From NCBI RefSeq assembly GCF_000424265.1, contig NZ_AUJO01000001.1, forward strand, positions 310,001-374,000: a stretch of 64,000 nucleotides of DNA, written 5' to 3'. The position numbers and the translations under genes were made by a program. The notes under the pieces are model-generated. The model did no database searches. It saw only the letters and a list, made by a program, of their open reading frames with translations, and was not told where the DNA came from. The DNA comes from Butyrivibrio sp. WCD3002. GTDB taxonomy: Bacteria; Bacillota; Clostridia; Lachnospirales; Lachnospiraceae. Below, piece by piece: positions 16,947 to 26,274 of this stretch; the stretch's first letter is position 1; each line of letters begins with the position of its first letter.

Positions 16947-18218
16947 ATGGATGGAATGCTTTCACAAGACGAAATTAATGCCCTGCTCGCCGGTATGGAT
17001 ACATCGGGTGGTGGAGATGCAGGAGGCGGTGATGCCCCGGCAGATGCGTCCGCAGACGCCCCTGCTGATGCAGGAGGTGCTCCTTCAGGTAGCTCTGGTT
17101 TCCAGGCCGCTGAAATCGACGAGAGCCTTTTGACGGATGATGAAAAGGATGCGATCGGTGAGGTTGCCAATATCAGTATGGGATCCTCAGCTACGACGCT
17201 TTATTCCCTTGTAAATCAGAAGGTTAACATCACAACCCCTCAGGTTGAGCTTGCTAACTGGAATACAGTGCTTGATAATTATGAAAAGCCCTGTGTTTTC
17301 ATTCAGATTAAGTACACCGTAGGTCTTGAAGGAACTAATATCCTCATACTTAAAGAGCATGATGTTATGGTTATCACAGACCTTATGATGGGTGGTGACG
17401 GAACCAATACTGATGGTGAGGTTGGAGAACTTCAGTTATCAGCTATTTCGGAAGCCATGAACCAGATGATGGGTGCGGCTGCAACATCACTTTCTACCAT
17501 GACAGGTCAGAAGGTTGATATCAGTCCCCCGGTGGCTACGCTTCTTGATATGATTGATGATGATCCCAGTGAAATATCTGATTTCCTTACAGGTACTTTC
17601 TGTAGAGTTACATTCAAGCTACAGATCGGTGATCTTGTTGATTCAACACTGATGCAGCTGTACCCTGTTGACTTTGCTAAGAGTCTTAAGGATACTGTCA
17701 GTGCTGATGGAGGAGATCAGTCAGAAGCTCCTGCAGAAGCAGCACCTGCACCTGCTCCGGCACCTGCAGCACCTGCTCCCGATATGGGAATGCCTGCTCA
17801 GGATATGTCTCAAATGGGTATGCCACAAATGGGTATGCCGCAGATGGGAATGCCGCAGATGGGCATGCCTCAAATGGGTATGCAGATGATGCCGCAGATG
17901 ATGATGCCGCAGATGATGCCGGGCATGAACGTTCAGCCTGCACAGTTCCAGAGCTTTGCCGGCGGAAATCCGGCTATGGCTGCGGGAGAGAATATTGGAC
18001 TTATAAAAGATGTTCCTTTGGAAGTAACTGTTGAGCTCGGAAGAACTGCAAAGGCGATTTCGGATATTCTTGACTTTGCACCGGGTACTATCATAGAGCT
18101 TGAGAAGGTTGCCGGTGAACCCGTTGACGTTCTTGTAAACGGTAAATTCGTTGCAAAGGGAGAAGTAGTAGTAATTGAGGAGAGCTTCGGCGTCCGCGTA
18201 ACTGAAATAGTACAATAA
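16947..18218 (+). CDS. fliY: Flagellar motor switch phosphatase FliY (FliN-type)
   Basis: The 423-residue protein begins with a CheY-P-binding peptide (LSQDEINALLAGMD). A CheC-like domain follows with two phosphatase motifs of the D/S-x3-E-x2-N type, DAIGEVAN and SAISEAMN, both with Glu and Asn kept. A Pro/Ala/Met/Gln linker leads to a C-terminal FliN domain (VPLEVTVELGRTAKAISDIL). FliY therefore both builds the C-ring and dephosphorylates CheY-P. The linker contains five 15-bp repeats encoding QMGMP. The gene replaces fliN, as in Bacillus. Confidence 0.96.
   Translation: MDGMLSQDEINALLAGMDTSGGGDAGGGDAPADASADAPADAGGAPSGSSGFQAAEIDESLLTDDEKDAIGEVANISMGSSATTLYSLVNQKVNITTPQVELANWNTVLDNYEKPCVFIQIKYTVGLEGTNILILKEHDVMVITDLMMGGDGTNTDGEVGELQLSAISEAMNQMMGAAATSLSTMTGQKVDISPPVATLLDMIDDDPSEISDFLTGTFCRVTFKLQIGDLVDSTLMQLYPVDFAKSLKDTVSADGGDQSEAPAEAAPAPAPAPAAPAPDMGMPAQDMSQMGMPQMGMPQMGMPQMGMPQMGMQMMPQMMMPQMMPGMNVQPAQFQSFAGGNPAMAAGENIGLIKDVPLEVTVELGRTAKAISDILDFAPGTIIELEKVAGEPVDVLVNGKFVAKGEVVVIEESFGVRVTEIVQ
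17811..17885 (+). repeat. Five 15-bp tandem repeats (QMGMP) in the fliY linker
   Basis: Units of the form CARATGGGNATGCCN occur five times in frame (17811, 17826, 17841, 17856, 17871). They differ only at a few positions and are followed by related MMPQ-type codons. Such short exact repeats can change copy number by slippage without a frameshift. Confidence 0.9.
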
Positions 18219-18236
18219 TGTAAGAAGGCAAAATAA

Positions 18237-18581
18237 ATGTCAGTAGCATCTATTTCGCAACTTGTCACTGTTATCATTATTTTTATTCTGGTACTTGGTG
18301 CTACATATTATGTAACAATGTGGATCGCCAGATACCAGAAAAATACTGTGGCCGGCGGAAATATTGAGATTCTTGAGACCCAGAGATTATCGAATACTAA
18401 ATATATTCAGATAATCCGTGTGGCTTCGAAATATCTTGTTATTTCTGTCAGCAAGGACAGTGTGACGTTGCTCACGGAATTAACGCAAGATGAGTACAAA
18501 CCGCCGGAATTTGCTAAAGCTGAAATTCCTGATTTCAGCAAAGAACTTAGCAAGATGATGGACAGGTTTAAGAAGAAGTAA
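18237..18581 (+). CDS. fliO: Flagellar export apparatus protein FliO
   Basis: The 114-residue protein has one N-terminal transmembrane helix (VTVIIIFILVLGATYYVTMW) and a cytoplasmic domain with IEILETQRLSNTKYIQIIRV, typical of FliO/FliZ proteins. FliO helps assemble the FliP ring. Position between fliY and fliP is standard. It ends 3 bases before the fliP start. Confidence 0.88.
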   Translation: MSVASISQLVTVIIIFILVLGATYYVTMWIARYQKNTVAGGNIEILETQRLSNTKYIQIIRVASKYLVISVSKDSVTLLTELTQDEYKPPEFAKAEIPDFSKELSKMMDRFKKK

Positions 18582-18584
18582 GGT

Positions 18585-19517
18585 ATGAAGAGTTTTAGGG
18601 GAGTAAAGAAGAGAGAATCATGGCTTAGGAGAGGCGTTCTGTGTTTATGCCTTTCTTTTGTTATGATTTTTTTTGGTTATGGAATTACCCCCATAACCGC
18701 ACAGGCATCCACCTCTTATGTGGATGATACGCACACAACTGACCCCACGAGGGACAGAGAAACGCATTTGACAGGCACTGACAGTGAAAGGACCAATATC
18801 CATGAGGCCGGCGAATCAAAGGATGCTGACGACCTTAAGGAGCTGAATATTGCAAATACTGTTACAGTGACCTATGACAATGGAAACGGAACCATCAACG
18901 GAGCACTGAGAATACTTATTACTCTGACACTTATCGCACTGGCTCCGTTCCTTTTGATAATGATGACCTGCTTTACCAGGATCATCATTGTTTTGCATTT
19001 TACAAGGTCGGCCATCGCAACACAGACTGCGCCTCCAAACCAGGTGCTTATGGGACTTGCACTTTTCCTTACATTTTTCATAATGCAGCCTACTTTGCAG
19101 GAGGTTTACGACACTGCAATTCAGCCCTTTGAAAGAGGTGAGATAGAGCAGCAGGAGCTTTTTGACCTTGGAATGAAGCCTATAAGAGAGTTCATGTATG
19201 GTCAGACCCAGACTAAGGATGTTCGCCTTTTTATGGAAATCGATCAGATGGAGTGGGATGGTCAGCTTGAGACTATTCCTAATGCAGTACTTATTCCAAG
19301 CTTTCTTATAAGCGAGCTGAGAACAGCATTTATTATAGGATTTTTGATATTTATACCGTTTATCGTCATAGACATGGTAGTATCGTCGGTACTTATGAGT
19401 ATGGGTATGATGATGCTGCCGCCTACGACTATTTCCATGCCCTTCAAGATTTTGCTTTTCGTTCTTGCTGATGGATGGAATCTGATAATCGGTAGTCTTG
19501 TTAAAACGTTCTACTAG
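18585..19517 (+). CDS. fliP: Flagellar export gate protein FliP
   Basis: FliP forms the core channel ring of the type III export gate. The N terminus has basic residues followed by a hydrophobic core ending in AQAS, a signal peptide as in other FliP proteins. The conserved body starts near LRILITLTLIALAPFLLIMM and includes FTRIIIVLHFTR and GMMMLPPTTISMPFKI. At 310 residues it is about 60 longer than the common FliP. The extra is a polar segment (about 45-100) between the signal peptide and the first helix, rich in Asp, Thr and Glu. Confidence 0.96.
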   Translation: MKSFRGVKKRESWLRRGVLCLCLSFVMIFFGYGITPITAQASTSYVDDTHTTDPTRDRETHLTGTDSERTNIHEAGESKDADDLKELNIANTVTVTYDNGNGTINGALRILITLTLIALAPFLLIMMTCFTRIIIVLHFTRSAIATQTAPPNQVLMGLALFLTFFIMQPTLQEVYDTAIQPFERGEIEQQELFDLGMKPIREFMYGQTQTKDVRLFMEIDQMEWDGQLETIPNAVLIPSFLISELRTAFIIGFLIFIPFIVIDMVVSSVLMSMGMMMLPPTTISMPFKILLFVLADGWNLIIGSLVKTFY

Positions 19518-19531
19518 AAAGGAGGAGGATT

Positions 19532-19801
19532 ATGACAGTTGATGACGTCACTGCGATAATGGGTAACGGCCTTTTTATGGTAATTAAGATTGCTGTTCCT
19601 GTATTGCTTGTATCTTTGATTGTGGGACTTGCTGTATCTATTTTTCAGACGGTTACTTCAATCCAGGATCAGACCTTAACCTTCGTTCCTAAGATAATCC
19701 TTACCTTTCTGGCATTGATGGTTTTAGGAAACTGGATGCTTACAGAGCTTTCAAACTATGTTGTAAAGATATGGTCTGATTTTAGTTTGTATATACATTA
19801 G
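19532..19801 (+). CDS. fliQ: Flagellar export gate protein FliQ
   Basis: The 89-residue protein with two transmembrane helices and the motif IFQTVTSIQDQTLTFVPKI is a standard FliQ, a component of the FliPQR export gate. A strong AGGAGGA site precedes the ATG. It lies 14 bases after fliP and 17 bases before fliR. Confidence 0.96.
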   Translation: MTVDDVTAIMGNGLFMVIKIAVPVLLVSLIVGLAVSIFQTVTSIQDQTLTFVPKIILTFLALMVLGNWMLTELSNYVVKIWSDFSLYIH

Positions 19802-19818
19802 GTGTGGGGTAAGAGGAT

Positions 19819-20598
19819 TTGATTGATTACAGCTTCACCTTTGGTGATCTAGAAATATTTTTGCTTATTCTTGTAAGGGTGACTATGTTTGTTTATGTGG
19901 CACCCTTTTTCAGTATGAGCAATACACCCCAGTGGGTAAGAATATGCTTTTCCATGTTTTTATCCATTCTTTTGTATGGCACAGCACCGGTTCAGACACT
20001 GGATTACGACACGATACTTGGCTTTACTGTAATTGTTGCAAAGGAATTTTTCACAGGATTGCTGATAGGTTATGCGGCTCAGATATGCACAATGATATCG
20101 AGCCTTGCAGGTCAGGTAGTGGATATGCAGGTGGGCTTGTCGATGGTTCAGGTAATGTCACCGGGATCAAGAGAGCAGGTTTCGGTATCCGCAGGTATCT
20201 ATCAGTATGCTTTTATGGGAATGATGCTTGTGAGCGGCCTTTACAGATATCTTGTATCTGCATTGGCGGATTCCTTCATTCTTATTCCTGTTAACGGAGC
20301 CGTATTCCATTCTGATAAGCTGCTGGATTCAATGCTGACTTTTTTTGGGGCATATATGGTAATCGGCTTTAGAATATGTCTGCCGATTTTTATTGTTACA
20401 TTTGTAATTAACGTTATTCTTGGCGTACTGGCAAGAGTAGCTCCCCAGATGAACATGTTTGCTGTTGGTATGCAACTTAAGCTCATTCTTGGACTTACTC
20501 TTATGTATATTACAAGTACACTTTTATATAACGCGTCGGACTTTATTTTTCAAAATATGAAAGTCCTGATGAGGGCATTTATTGATGATCTTATGTGA
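19819..20598 (+). CDS. fliR: Flagellar export gate protein FliR
   Basis: The 259-residue protein has six or so hydrophobic helices and FliR features such as FFTGLLIGYAAQICTMI, MQVGLSMVQVMSP and RVAPQMNMFAVGMQLKL. FliR caps the FliP/Q assembly in the export gate. The start is a TTG (19819) since no ATG lies nearby. Its 3' end overlaps the frame of flhB. Confidence 0.95.
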   Translation: MIDYSFTFGDLEIFLLILVRVTMFVYVAPFFSMSNTPQWVRICFSMFLSILLYGTAPVQTLDYDTILGFTVIVAKEFFTGLLIGYAAQICTMISSLAGQVVDMQVGLSMVQVMSPGSREQVSVSAGIYQYAFMGMMLVSGLYRYLVSALADSFILIPVNGAVFHSDKLLDSMLTFFGAYMVIGFRICLPIFIVTFVINVILGVLARVAPQMNMFAVGMQLKLILGLTLMYITSTLLYNASDFIFQNMKVLMRAFIDDLM

Positions 20599-20611
20599 AG
20601 AAGCCGGAAAA

Positions 20612-21733
20612 ATGAATATGGAATTGCTTCTTTCTTATGATCTGCAGTTCTTTGCAGACGGCCCCGGTGGTGAGAAGACAGAAGAGCCTACAGCAAAAAA
20701 ACTGCAGGATGCAAGAGATGAGGGACAGGTTGCCAATAGCCGTGAGGTTGGAAATGCAGCCGGACTTCTTGCGCTTTTTTTGCTGCTTAGATTGCTGTAT
20801 GGATATATGGCTGAGAGCTTTACCGGTATGTTCAACTATGTATACGGACAGATTCCGGAATTCACCACAATGTATGACGGACTGTTGCCCTTACAGAATA
20901 TTAAGACGGTTATGAACCAGGCGCTGGTTCGAATATTTATGCTGGCCTTCCCGTTTTTTGCAGCCGCTATACTGATTGGGCTTATTGCAAATATAGCCCA
21001 GGTTGGATGGAAGATAACCACAAAGCCTCTTCAGCCAAAGCTCAGTAAGCTTAATCCTATCAGCGGCTTTAAGAAGATTTTCTCAACAAGATCTCTTTTC
21101 GAATTATTCAAGGCTATAGGAAAAATAATCATTATCAGCTTTGTGGTTTACAACTATTTTACAGGTGTTACGGCTTCACTTTTTACGCTTTATGATATGC
21201 CTTTGTCGCAGGCCATTGGACTTATGGGACAGACTGTCATTGATATTGGCATTAGAGTAGCTGCTGTCTACATCATAATCGCTGCTGCGGATGTGGTTTT
21301 CCAGAGAAGAAAATTCCGCAAGGATATGATGATGACCAAGCAGGAAGTTAAGGATGAATACAAGAACACTGAAGGAGATCCTCAGATCAAAGGTCAGCAG
21401 AGAAGAAGAATGCAGCAGGCTTCCCAGCGCCGTATGATGCAGGAGCTCCCCAAGGCAGATGTAGTCATCACGAACCCTACTCACTACGCTGTAGCTATTT
21501 CCTATGATGCCGATCTGTATGAGGCACCCAGGGTTATAGCAAAGGGTGAGGATTATCTGGCACAGAAAATTAAGGAAGTTGCTAAGGAAAACGGTATCGA
21601 AATCGTTGAAAATAAACCGCTTGCGCGAATGCTTTATGCTAACGTTGACATCGGTGAATTTGTTCCGCCTGAGCTCTATCAGGCCGTTGCCGAGGTACTT
21701 GCCTTTGTATATCACCTTCAGGGGAAGGTATAA
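20612..21733 (+). CDS. flhB: Flagellar export switch protein FlhB
   Basis: FlhB sets substrate specificity of flagellar export and cleaves itself at an NPTH motif, present here as VVITNPTHYAVAI. The N terminus (LQFFADGPGGEKTEEPTAKK) and four transmembrane helices are typical. The start is uncertain: I favour ATG 20612 (373 residues), which gives a family-like N terminus, but TTG 20582/ATG 20585 within fliR are also open. A strong hairpin terminator begins at its stop codon. Confidence 0.94.
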   Translation: MNMELLLSYDLQFFADGPGGEKTEEPTAKKLQDARDEGQVANSREVGNAAGLLALFLLLRLLYGYMAESFTGMFNYVYGQIPEFTTMYDGLLPLQNIKTVMNQALVRIFMLAFPFFAAAILIGLIANIAQVGWKITTKPLQPKLSKLNPISGFKKIFSTRSLFELFKAIGKIIIISFVVYNYFTGVTASLFTLYDMPLSQAIGLMGQTVIDIGIRVAAVYIIIAAADVVFQRRKFRKDMMMTKQEVKDEYKNTEGDPQIKGQQRRRMQQASQRRMMQELPKADVVITNPTHYAVAISYDADLYEAPRVIAKGEDYLAQKIKEVAKENGIEIVENKPLARMLYANVDIGEFVPPELYQAVAEVLAFVYHLQGKV

Positions 21734-21775
21734 GGTGGCTGCAGTTTTTTGCCCTTGCAGCTGCCTTATTTTTTA
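21732..21775 (+). terminator. Intrinsic terminator after flhB
   Basis: AAGGTGGCTGCA (21732-21743) pairs over 12 bases, with two G-U pairs, with TGCAGCTGCCTT (21756-21767). A T-rich run follows. It overlaps the flhB stop codon and splits the flagellar operon before flhA. Confidence 0.8.
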
Positions 21776-21812
21776 TTATCTATGTTATTGATACTTGTGC
21801 TTCATTTTTCTC

Positions 21813-21842
21813 TTGAATACAAGATATAGTATGCGATATACT
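21813..21842 (+). promoter_or_regulatory. Candidate vegetative promoter of flhA
   Basis: TTGAAT (21813-21818), 18 bases, TATACT (21837-21842), 45 bases before the flhA ATG and directly after the flhB terminator, which makes a promoter here likely. Confidence 0.6.
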
Positions 21843-21886
21843 AGATGTGTATAAGTATGTAAAAATGGGGAAAGGGGGAGCATTAG

Positions 21887-23950
21887 ATGAATAACATCCT
21901 TGATACTATCAGGAAACGTGCATTTGATTACGGTGTTGCACTTTATTTTGTTGCAGCAGTAATGATGCTTATTATCCCTATTCCGACATGGTTAATGGAC
22001 TTCCTGCTTGCCTTTGATATGTCACTTTCCTTTGTCATATTATTCACGGCAATGTTTTCTAAGGAAGTACTGGATATGTCATTTTTCCCTACTATCCTTT
22101 TGTTCACAACAATATTCAGAATAGCGCTGAACGTATCCTCCACAAGACTTATTCTTACAGGTGGAGATGCGGGTAAAGTTATCGAAGTATTCGGTTCCTT
22201 CGTTGGTGCAGGTGATCTGATCATCGGAGCTATTGTTTATGCAATGCTCATCCTTGTTCAGTTCATGGTAATCAACAAAGGTTCTGAACGTGTTGCTGAA
22301 GTATCGGCTCGTTTCACACTGGATGCTATGCCCGGTAAGCAGATGGCAATTGATGCCGACCTTAATACCGGTGCCATCACTGATCAGGAAGCTAAGGAGA
22401 GACGTGAGAAGATTCAGAACGAAGCAAGCTTCTTTGGTGCCATGGACGGTGCTACGAAGTATGTTAAGGGAGATTCTGTAGCAGGTCTTATTATCACTGT
22501 TATAAATATTGTCGGCGGTATTTTGATGGGTGTGCTCAGACAGCAGCTTCCTATCACCGAGGCTCTTGATAAATACTCGATTCTTACCATGGGTGATGGT
22601 CTTGTAAGTTCAATTCCTTCACTTCTGGTATCTCTCAGTACAGGTATCCTTGTAACAAAGGGTAGTAAAGAAGCAGATTTTGGTCCTGCCCTTATCGGAC
22701 AGTTATTTGGCATGTCCAAGACTTTGTATCTTGTTGGCGCCATTGTGGCAGCACTTGGTATTCTTACACCTTTGCCGAATATTCTTTATATTCCTCTTGG
22801 CGGATTTGTTGCCGCTCTTGGATTTATGATGGACAGACAGAAGACTGTAGCTCATACAGAGGAAGAGGTAATGGCTGAGGAAGAACAGCAGGCTGAGGAG
22901 ATAAGGCAGCCTGAAAATGTTACAAGTCTTTTGCAGGTTGATCCTATCGAGCTTGAATTTGGTTATGGAATCATACCCCTTGCTGATGTAAATCAGGGCG
23001 GTGATCTTCTTGACCGTGTCGTAATGATCAGAAGACAGATAGCTCTGGAGCTTGGTACCGTTGTTCCGATTATTCGTTTGAGGGATAATATTCAGCTTAA
23101 TCCTAATCAGTACATTATCAAGATTAAGGGTATTCAGGTCAGTGACGGAGAGATCCTCTTTGACCACTATATGGCTATGAATCCCGGCAATGCGGATGAG
23201 GAGATAACAGGTATTCCCACATATGAGCCTTCATTCCACCTTCCTGCTACCTGGATCACAGAGAGTCAGAGGGAGAGAGCGGAGTCTCTTGGTTATACTG
23301 TTGTTGATCCGCCTTCAATTATTGCAACACATCTTACAGAGGTTATCAGGAATCATATTGCTGAGCTTCTTACAAGACAGGATGTACAGAATCTTGTCAA
23401 CAATCTTAAGGAGAACAATCCTGCACTTGTTGATGAGCTTACACCCAAGCTCATGTCTCTTGGTGAAATTGAGAAGGTGCTTCAGAATCTTCTCAGCGAG
23501 GGGATTTCTATCAGAGATCTTGTTACAATTTTCGAGACTCTGGCAGATTATGCTCCTTCTACACATGACAGCGATATCCTTACGGAATATGTCAGACAAA
23601 GTCTCAGAAGGGCTATTTCCAGTAAATATTTCTATCCCGGAGAGACCACAAGTGTCATTACACTTGATCCTAAGATTGAAAAGGAAATTATGGATTCTGT
23701 TAAGCAGACAGAAACCGGTGCTTATATAACTCTTGATCCCGCAAGGACCAAGGCAATACTTAAATCAGTCGGTGAGCAGGCCAAGAAGCTTGAGGATGCA
23801 GGCAGAGTGCCTATCGTCATGACCTCACCCATTGTTCGTATGTACTTTAGGAAAATGACTGAAGACTATTACAAGGATCTTATTGTAATATCCTACAATG
23901 AAGTAGAACCTAATGTTGAAATGCAGTCAGTTGGGATGGTAGCGGCATAA
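21887..23950 (+). CDS. flhA: Flagellar export gate protein FlhA
   Basis: FlhA is the large export-gate subunit that receives substrate-chaperone complexes. The 687-residue protein has an N-terminal membrane half with about eight helices, the conserved cytoplasmic loop including RFTLDAMPGKQMAIDADLNT, and a C-terminal cytoplasmic domain with a sequence such as IPLGGFVAALGFM at the junction. Length is normal. The ATG follows AAAGGGGGAG. flhF starts one base after the stop. Confidence 0.97.
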   Translation: MNNILDTIRKRAFDYGVALYFVAAVMMLIIPIPTWLMDFLLAFDMSLSFVILFTAMFSKEVLDMSFFPTILLFTTIFRIALNVSSTRLILTGGDAGKVIEVFGSFVGAGDLIIGAIVYAMLILVQFMVINKGSERVAEVSARFTLDAMPGKQMAIDADLNTGAITDQEAKERREKIQNEASFFGAMDGATKYVKGDSVAGLIITVINIVGGILMGVLRQQLPITEALDKYSILTMGDGLVSSIPSLLVSLSTGILVTKGSKEADFGPALIGQLFGMSKTLYLVGAIVAALGILTPLPNILYIPLGGFVAALGFMMDRQKTVAHTEEEVMAEEEQQAEEIRQPENVTSLLQVDPIELEFGYGIIPLADVNQGGDLLDRVVMIRRQIALELGTVVPIIRLRDNIQLNPNQYIIKIKGIQVSDGEILFDHYMAMNPGNADEEITGIPTYEPSFHLPATWITESQRERAESLGYTVVDPPSIIATHLTEVIRNHIAELLTRQDVQNLVNNLKENNPALVDELTPKLMSLGEIEKVLQNLLSEGISIRDLVTIFETLADYAPSTHDSDILTEYVRQSLRRAISSKYFYPGETTSVITLDPKIEKEIMDSVKQTETGAYITLDPARTKAILKSVGEQAKKLEDAGRVPIVMTSPIVRMYFRKMTEDYYKDLIVISYNEVEPNVEMQSVGMVAA

Positions 23951-23951
23951 T

Positions 23952-25259
23952 ATGATAATTAAAAAATATACCGGAAAAACTGAATCAGAGGCCACGGAAA
24001 TCGCGAAGAAGGAGCTCGGGGAAAACATTGTTATCATGAATGTCAGACCCGTTAAAAAGAGCGGCTTTTTTGCTATTTTTGCTCCTCCGAGAATAGAAGT
24101 TACGGTAGCTTTAGAGGATGAACCTTCAAAGGTTACAAGACCTGTGAGGCCCAATAATGTGCAGCCTCAGAAGGTTGCAAGACCTGATACGGCAAATAAT
24201 GCCACTATGGCAGAGAAATTATTAAAAGCACAGGAATCGGGAGAAATTCCGCCTCTTAAGGTTGGAACTCCCTCACCTGTAACTCCTGTATCAAAGCCTC
24301 AGGACAGATACCAGCCTGGGCCACAGAAAACCACATCCGAACCTGTTAATGAGGATAACAGCGCGATTGAGGAGAAGCTGGACAGCCTTCACAATCTTTT
24401 GGAGAAAAATCTCAGGAATGAGAAGGAAGAGGACAGGGAAGAGAGTAATACTGTTTCCGAGGAGACCATTACTTTTGTAAAGGTTCTCTATAACACGCTT
24501 ATTGAGAATGAAGTTGATGAGATTTATGTTAATCAGCTTACAGATGAAGTGGAAAAGGTCAGCAAGCCAAATATCCCTATGGATTATGTTCTTGCTAACG
24601 TTTATCAGAAGATGGTCCTTAAGTTTGGAGCAGCGGACAAAATAAAGCCGCCTTCTTCTGATGGCCCTATAGCAGAGATTTTCATTGGACCTACGGGCGT
24701 AGGTAAGACAACTACCATTGCTAAGCTGGCTTCTGAGCTTAGAATAAATCAAAAGAAAAAGGTTGCTCTTCTTACAGTGGATACCTACAGGATTGCCGCG
24801 GCGGATCAGCTTAGAACCTATGCGACTATCATGGAGATTCCTTTCCGTGTAATTTATTCCGTTGATGAAATAAAGCAGGCTGCAGAAGACTTTAAGGACT
24901 ACGATTATATTATGGTCGATACAGCCGGACACAGTCTCCACAACGAGGAACAAAAGCAGAATATGGTTGGCTTTATTAAGGCTCTTGAAGAGCTTGTTGA
25001 TACCGAGAATTATCTCGTTTTAAGTGCAACCACAAAATACAGGGATCTTATGGAAATTGCTGACGGATATTCACAGCTTGTCCGTTATAAGCTTATTTTC
25101 ACAAAGATGGATGAGACCAGCTCTGCAGGAAATCTCTATAATATCCATATGCATACAGGAGCTCCCATGTCCTATATTACTAATGGACAAAACGTTCCCA
25201 GTGATATTGCTGTTTTTGATGCTCAAAGGAGTGTTAAGAGCTTGCTGGGCGGTAACTAA
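23952..25259 (+). CDS. flhF: Flagellar SRP-type GTPase FlhF
   Basis: FlhF sets number and position of flagella in many bacteria. The 435-residue protein has an N-terminal basic domain (MIIKKYTGKTESEATEIAKK), a Pro-rich linker (about 60-125) and an SRP GTPase NG domain with G1 GPTGVGKTTTIAKLA, G3 DTAGHS and the helical N domain before it. It directly follows flhA and precedes flhG, its activating partner. Confidence 0.96.
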   Translation: MIIKKYTGKTESEATEIAKKELGENIVIMNVRPVKKSGFFAIFAPPRIEVTVALEDEPSKVTRPVRPNNVQPQKVARPDTANNATMAEKLLKAQESGEIPPLKVGTPSPVTPVSKPQDRYQPGPQKTTSEPVNEDNSAIEEKLDSLHNLLEKNLRNEKEEDREESNTVSEETITFVKVLYNTLIENEVDEIYVNQLTDEVEKVSKPNIPMDYVLANVYQKMVLKFGAADKIKPPSSDGPIAEIFIGPTGVGKTTTIAKLASELRINQKKKVALLTVDTYRIAAADQLRTYATIMEIPFRVIYSVDEIKQAAEDFKDYDYIMVDTAGHSLHNEEQKQNMVGFIKALEELVDTENYLVLSATTKYRDLMEIADGYSQLVRYKLIFTKMDETSSAGNLYNIHMHTGAPMSYITNGQNVPSDIAVFDAQRSVKSLLGGN

Positions 25260-25279
25260 TCGCCGTATGAATTTACAAT

Positions 25280-25295
25280 AAAATGTCGACATTTT
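25280..25295. other. Perfect 16-bp palindrome upstream of flhG
   Basis: AAAATGTCGACATTTT is an exact palindrome in the 70-base gap between flhF and flhG. It overlaps the -35 region of the candidate flhG promoter and could be an operator or a short hairpin. Confidence 0.6.
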
Positions 25296-25313
25296 TACAG
25301 ATTTTGATAAAAT
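25286..25313 (+). promoter_or_regulatory. Candidate promoter of flhG
   Basis: TCGACA (25286-25291), 16 bases, TAAAAT (25308-25313), ending 16 bases before the flhG ATG. The near-consensus -35 lies within the palindrome at 25280-25295. Confidence 0.45.
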
Positions 25314-25329
25314 AGAAACAGGTATATTT

Positions 25330-26247
25330 ATGGATCAGGCTGAACAGCTTAGGAAAATAATTAAGGCAGAAAATGCCCCTCAGAGACCGCTTGCCAGAAT
25401 AATTACCGTTACAAGCGGTAAAGGAGGCGTAGGTAAGTCAAATGTAGCAATCAATCTTGCGATTCAATTCCGCAGAATGGGACAGCGAGTAATCATACTT
25501 GATGCGGACTTTGGTCTTGCCAATATCGAGATAATGTTTGGAACAGTACCGAAGCATAATCTCAGCGATCTTATTTATCAGGGGAAAAATATAAAGGACA
25601 TCATAACCTGGGGACCGGAGGGTGTTGGATTTATATCCGGAGGCTCCGGTATTTCAGGAATGTATGATTTAAGCAGGGATTACCTTGTTTATATAATTGT
25701 TAATCTGGCAGAGCTGGATGCGATTGCGGATACGATAATCATTGATACAGGTGCAGGTATTTCCAATGCAGTTATGGAATTTCTTGTAGCAAGCGGTGAG
25801 ATAATACTTGTTACTACACCTGAGCCAACATCGATTACAGACTCGTATTCACTTTTGAAGGCACTGAATCAGCAGCCAAGATTTTCAAAAGAGAACACTA
25901 TGATCAAGGTGGTTTCAAACAGAGTAGCTTCCGCAGAGGAGGGACAGCAGCTTTTTAATAAGCTTAACGCTGTAGTTGCCAGATATTTAAAGCTTCCGCT
26001 TTCATATCTGGGAGAGATACCGCAGGATCAGAGTCTTGCAAGAGGCGTAATGCAGCAGACACCTGTTTCTATACAGTATCCAAATGCTAAATCAGCTAAA
26101 GCATTTGAGCAGATCGCAGCGAGGCTTACAGATAAAAATGCAGCAGATATTATCAAACCGCGTGGAATGGCTGCATTTTTCTCACATATTATTACTGGAA
26201 GAAAATTAAATGAAAAAGGTTCCGGAGAGCAAAGCTCCGGTCAATAA
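25330..26247 (+). CDS. flhG: MinD-like ATPase FlhG
   Basis: FlhG (YlxH) is a MinD/ParA-type ATPase that stimulates FlhF and limits flagellar number. The N terminus is MDQAEQLRKII, the DQAxxLR motif known to activate the FlhF GTPase. The deviant Walker A is TSGKGGVGKSNVAINLA. The C-terminal helix GMAAFFSHIITGRK is amphipathic and could be the membrane-targeting sequence. The protein has 305 residues. It is distinct from the true MinD encoded at 40440. Confidence 0.95.
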   Translation: MDQAEQLRKIIKAENAPQRPLARIITVTSGKGGVGKSNVAINLAIQFRRMGQRVIILDADFGLANIEIMFGTVPKHNLSDLIYQGKNIKDIITWGPEGVGFISGGSGISGMYDLSRDYLVYIIVNLAELDAIADTIIIDTGAGISNAVMEFLVASGEIILVTTPEPTSITDSYSLLKALNQQPRFSKENTMIKVVSNRVASAEEGQQLFNKLNAVVARYLKLPLSYLGEIPQDQSLARGVMQQTPVSIQYPNAKSAKAFEQIAARLTDKNAADIIKPRGMAAFFSHIITGRKLNEKGSGEQSSGQ

Positions 26248-26274
26248 AAATAAAGGTAAGAGGGGTACCTGAAA

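Noticed and set aside
17811..17885. CRISPR-like direct repeats
   Set aside because: Units are 15 bp, contiguous, without spacers, in frame within fliY.
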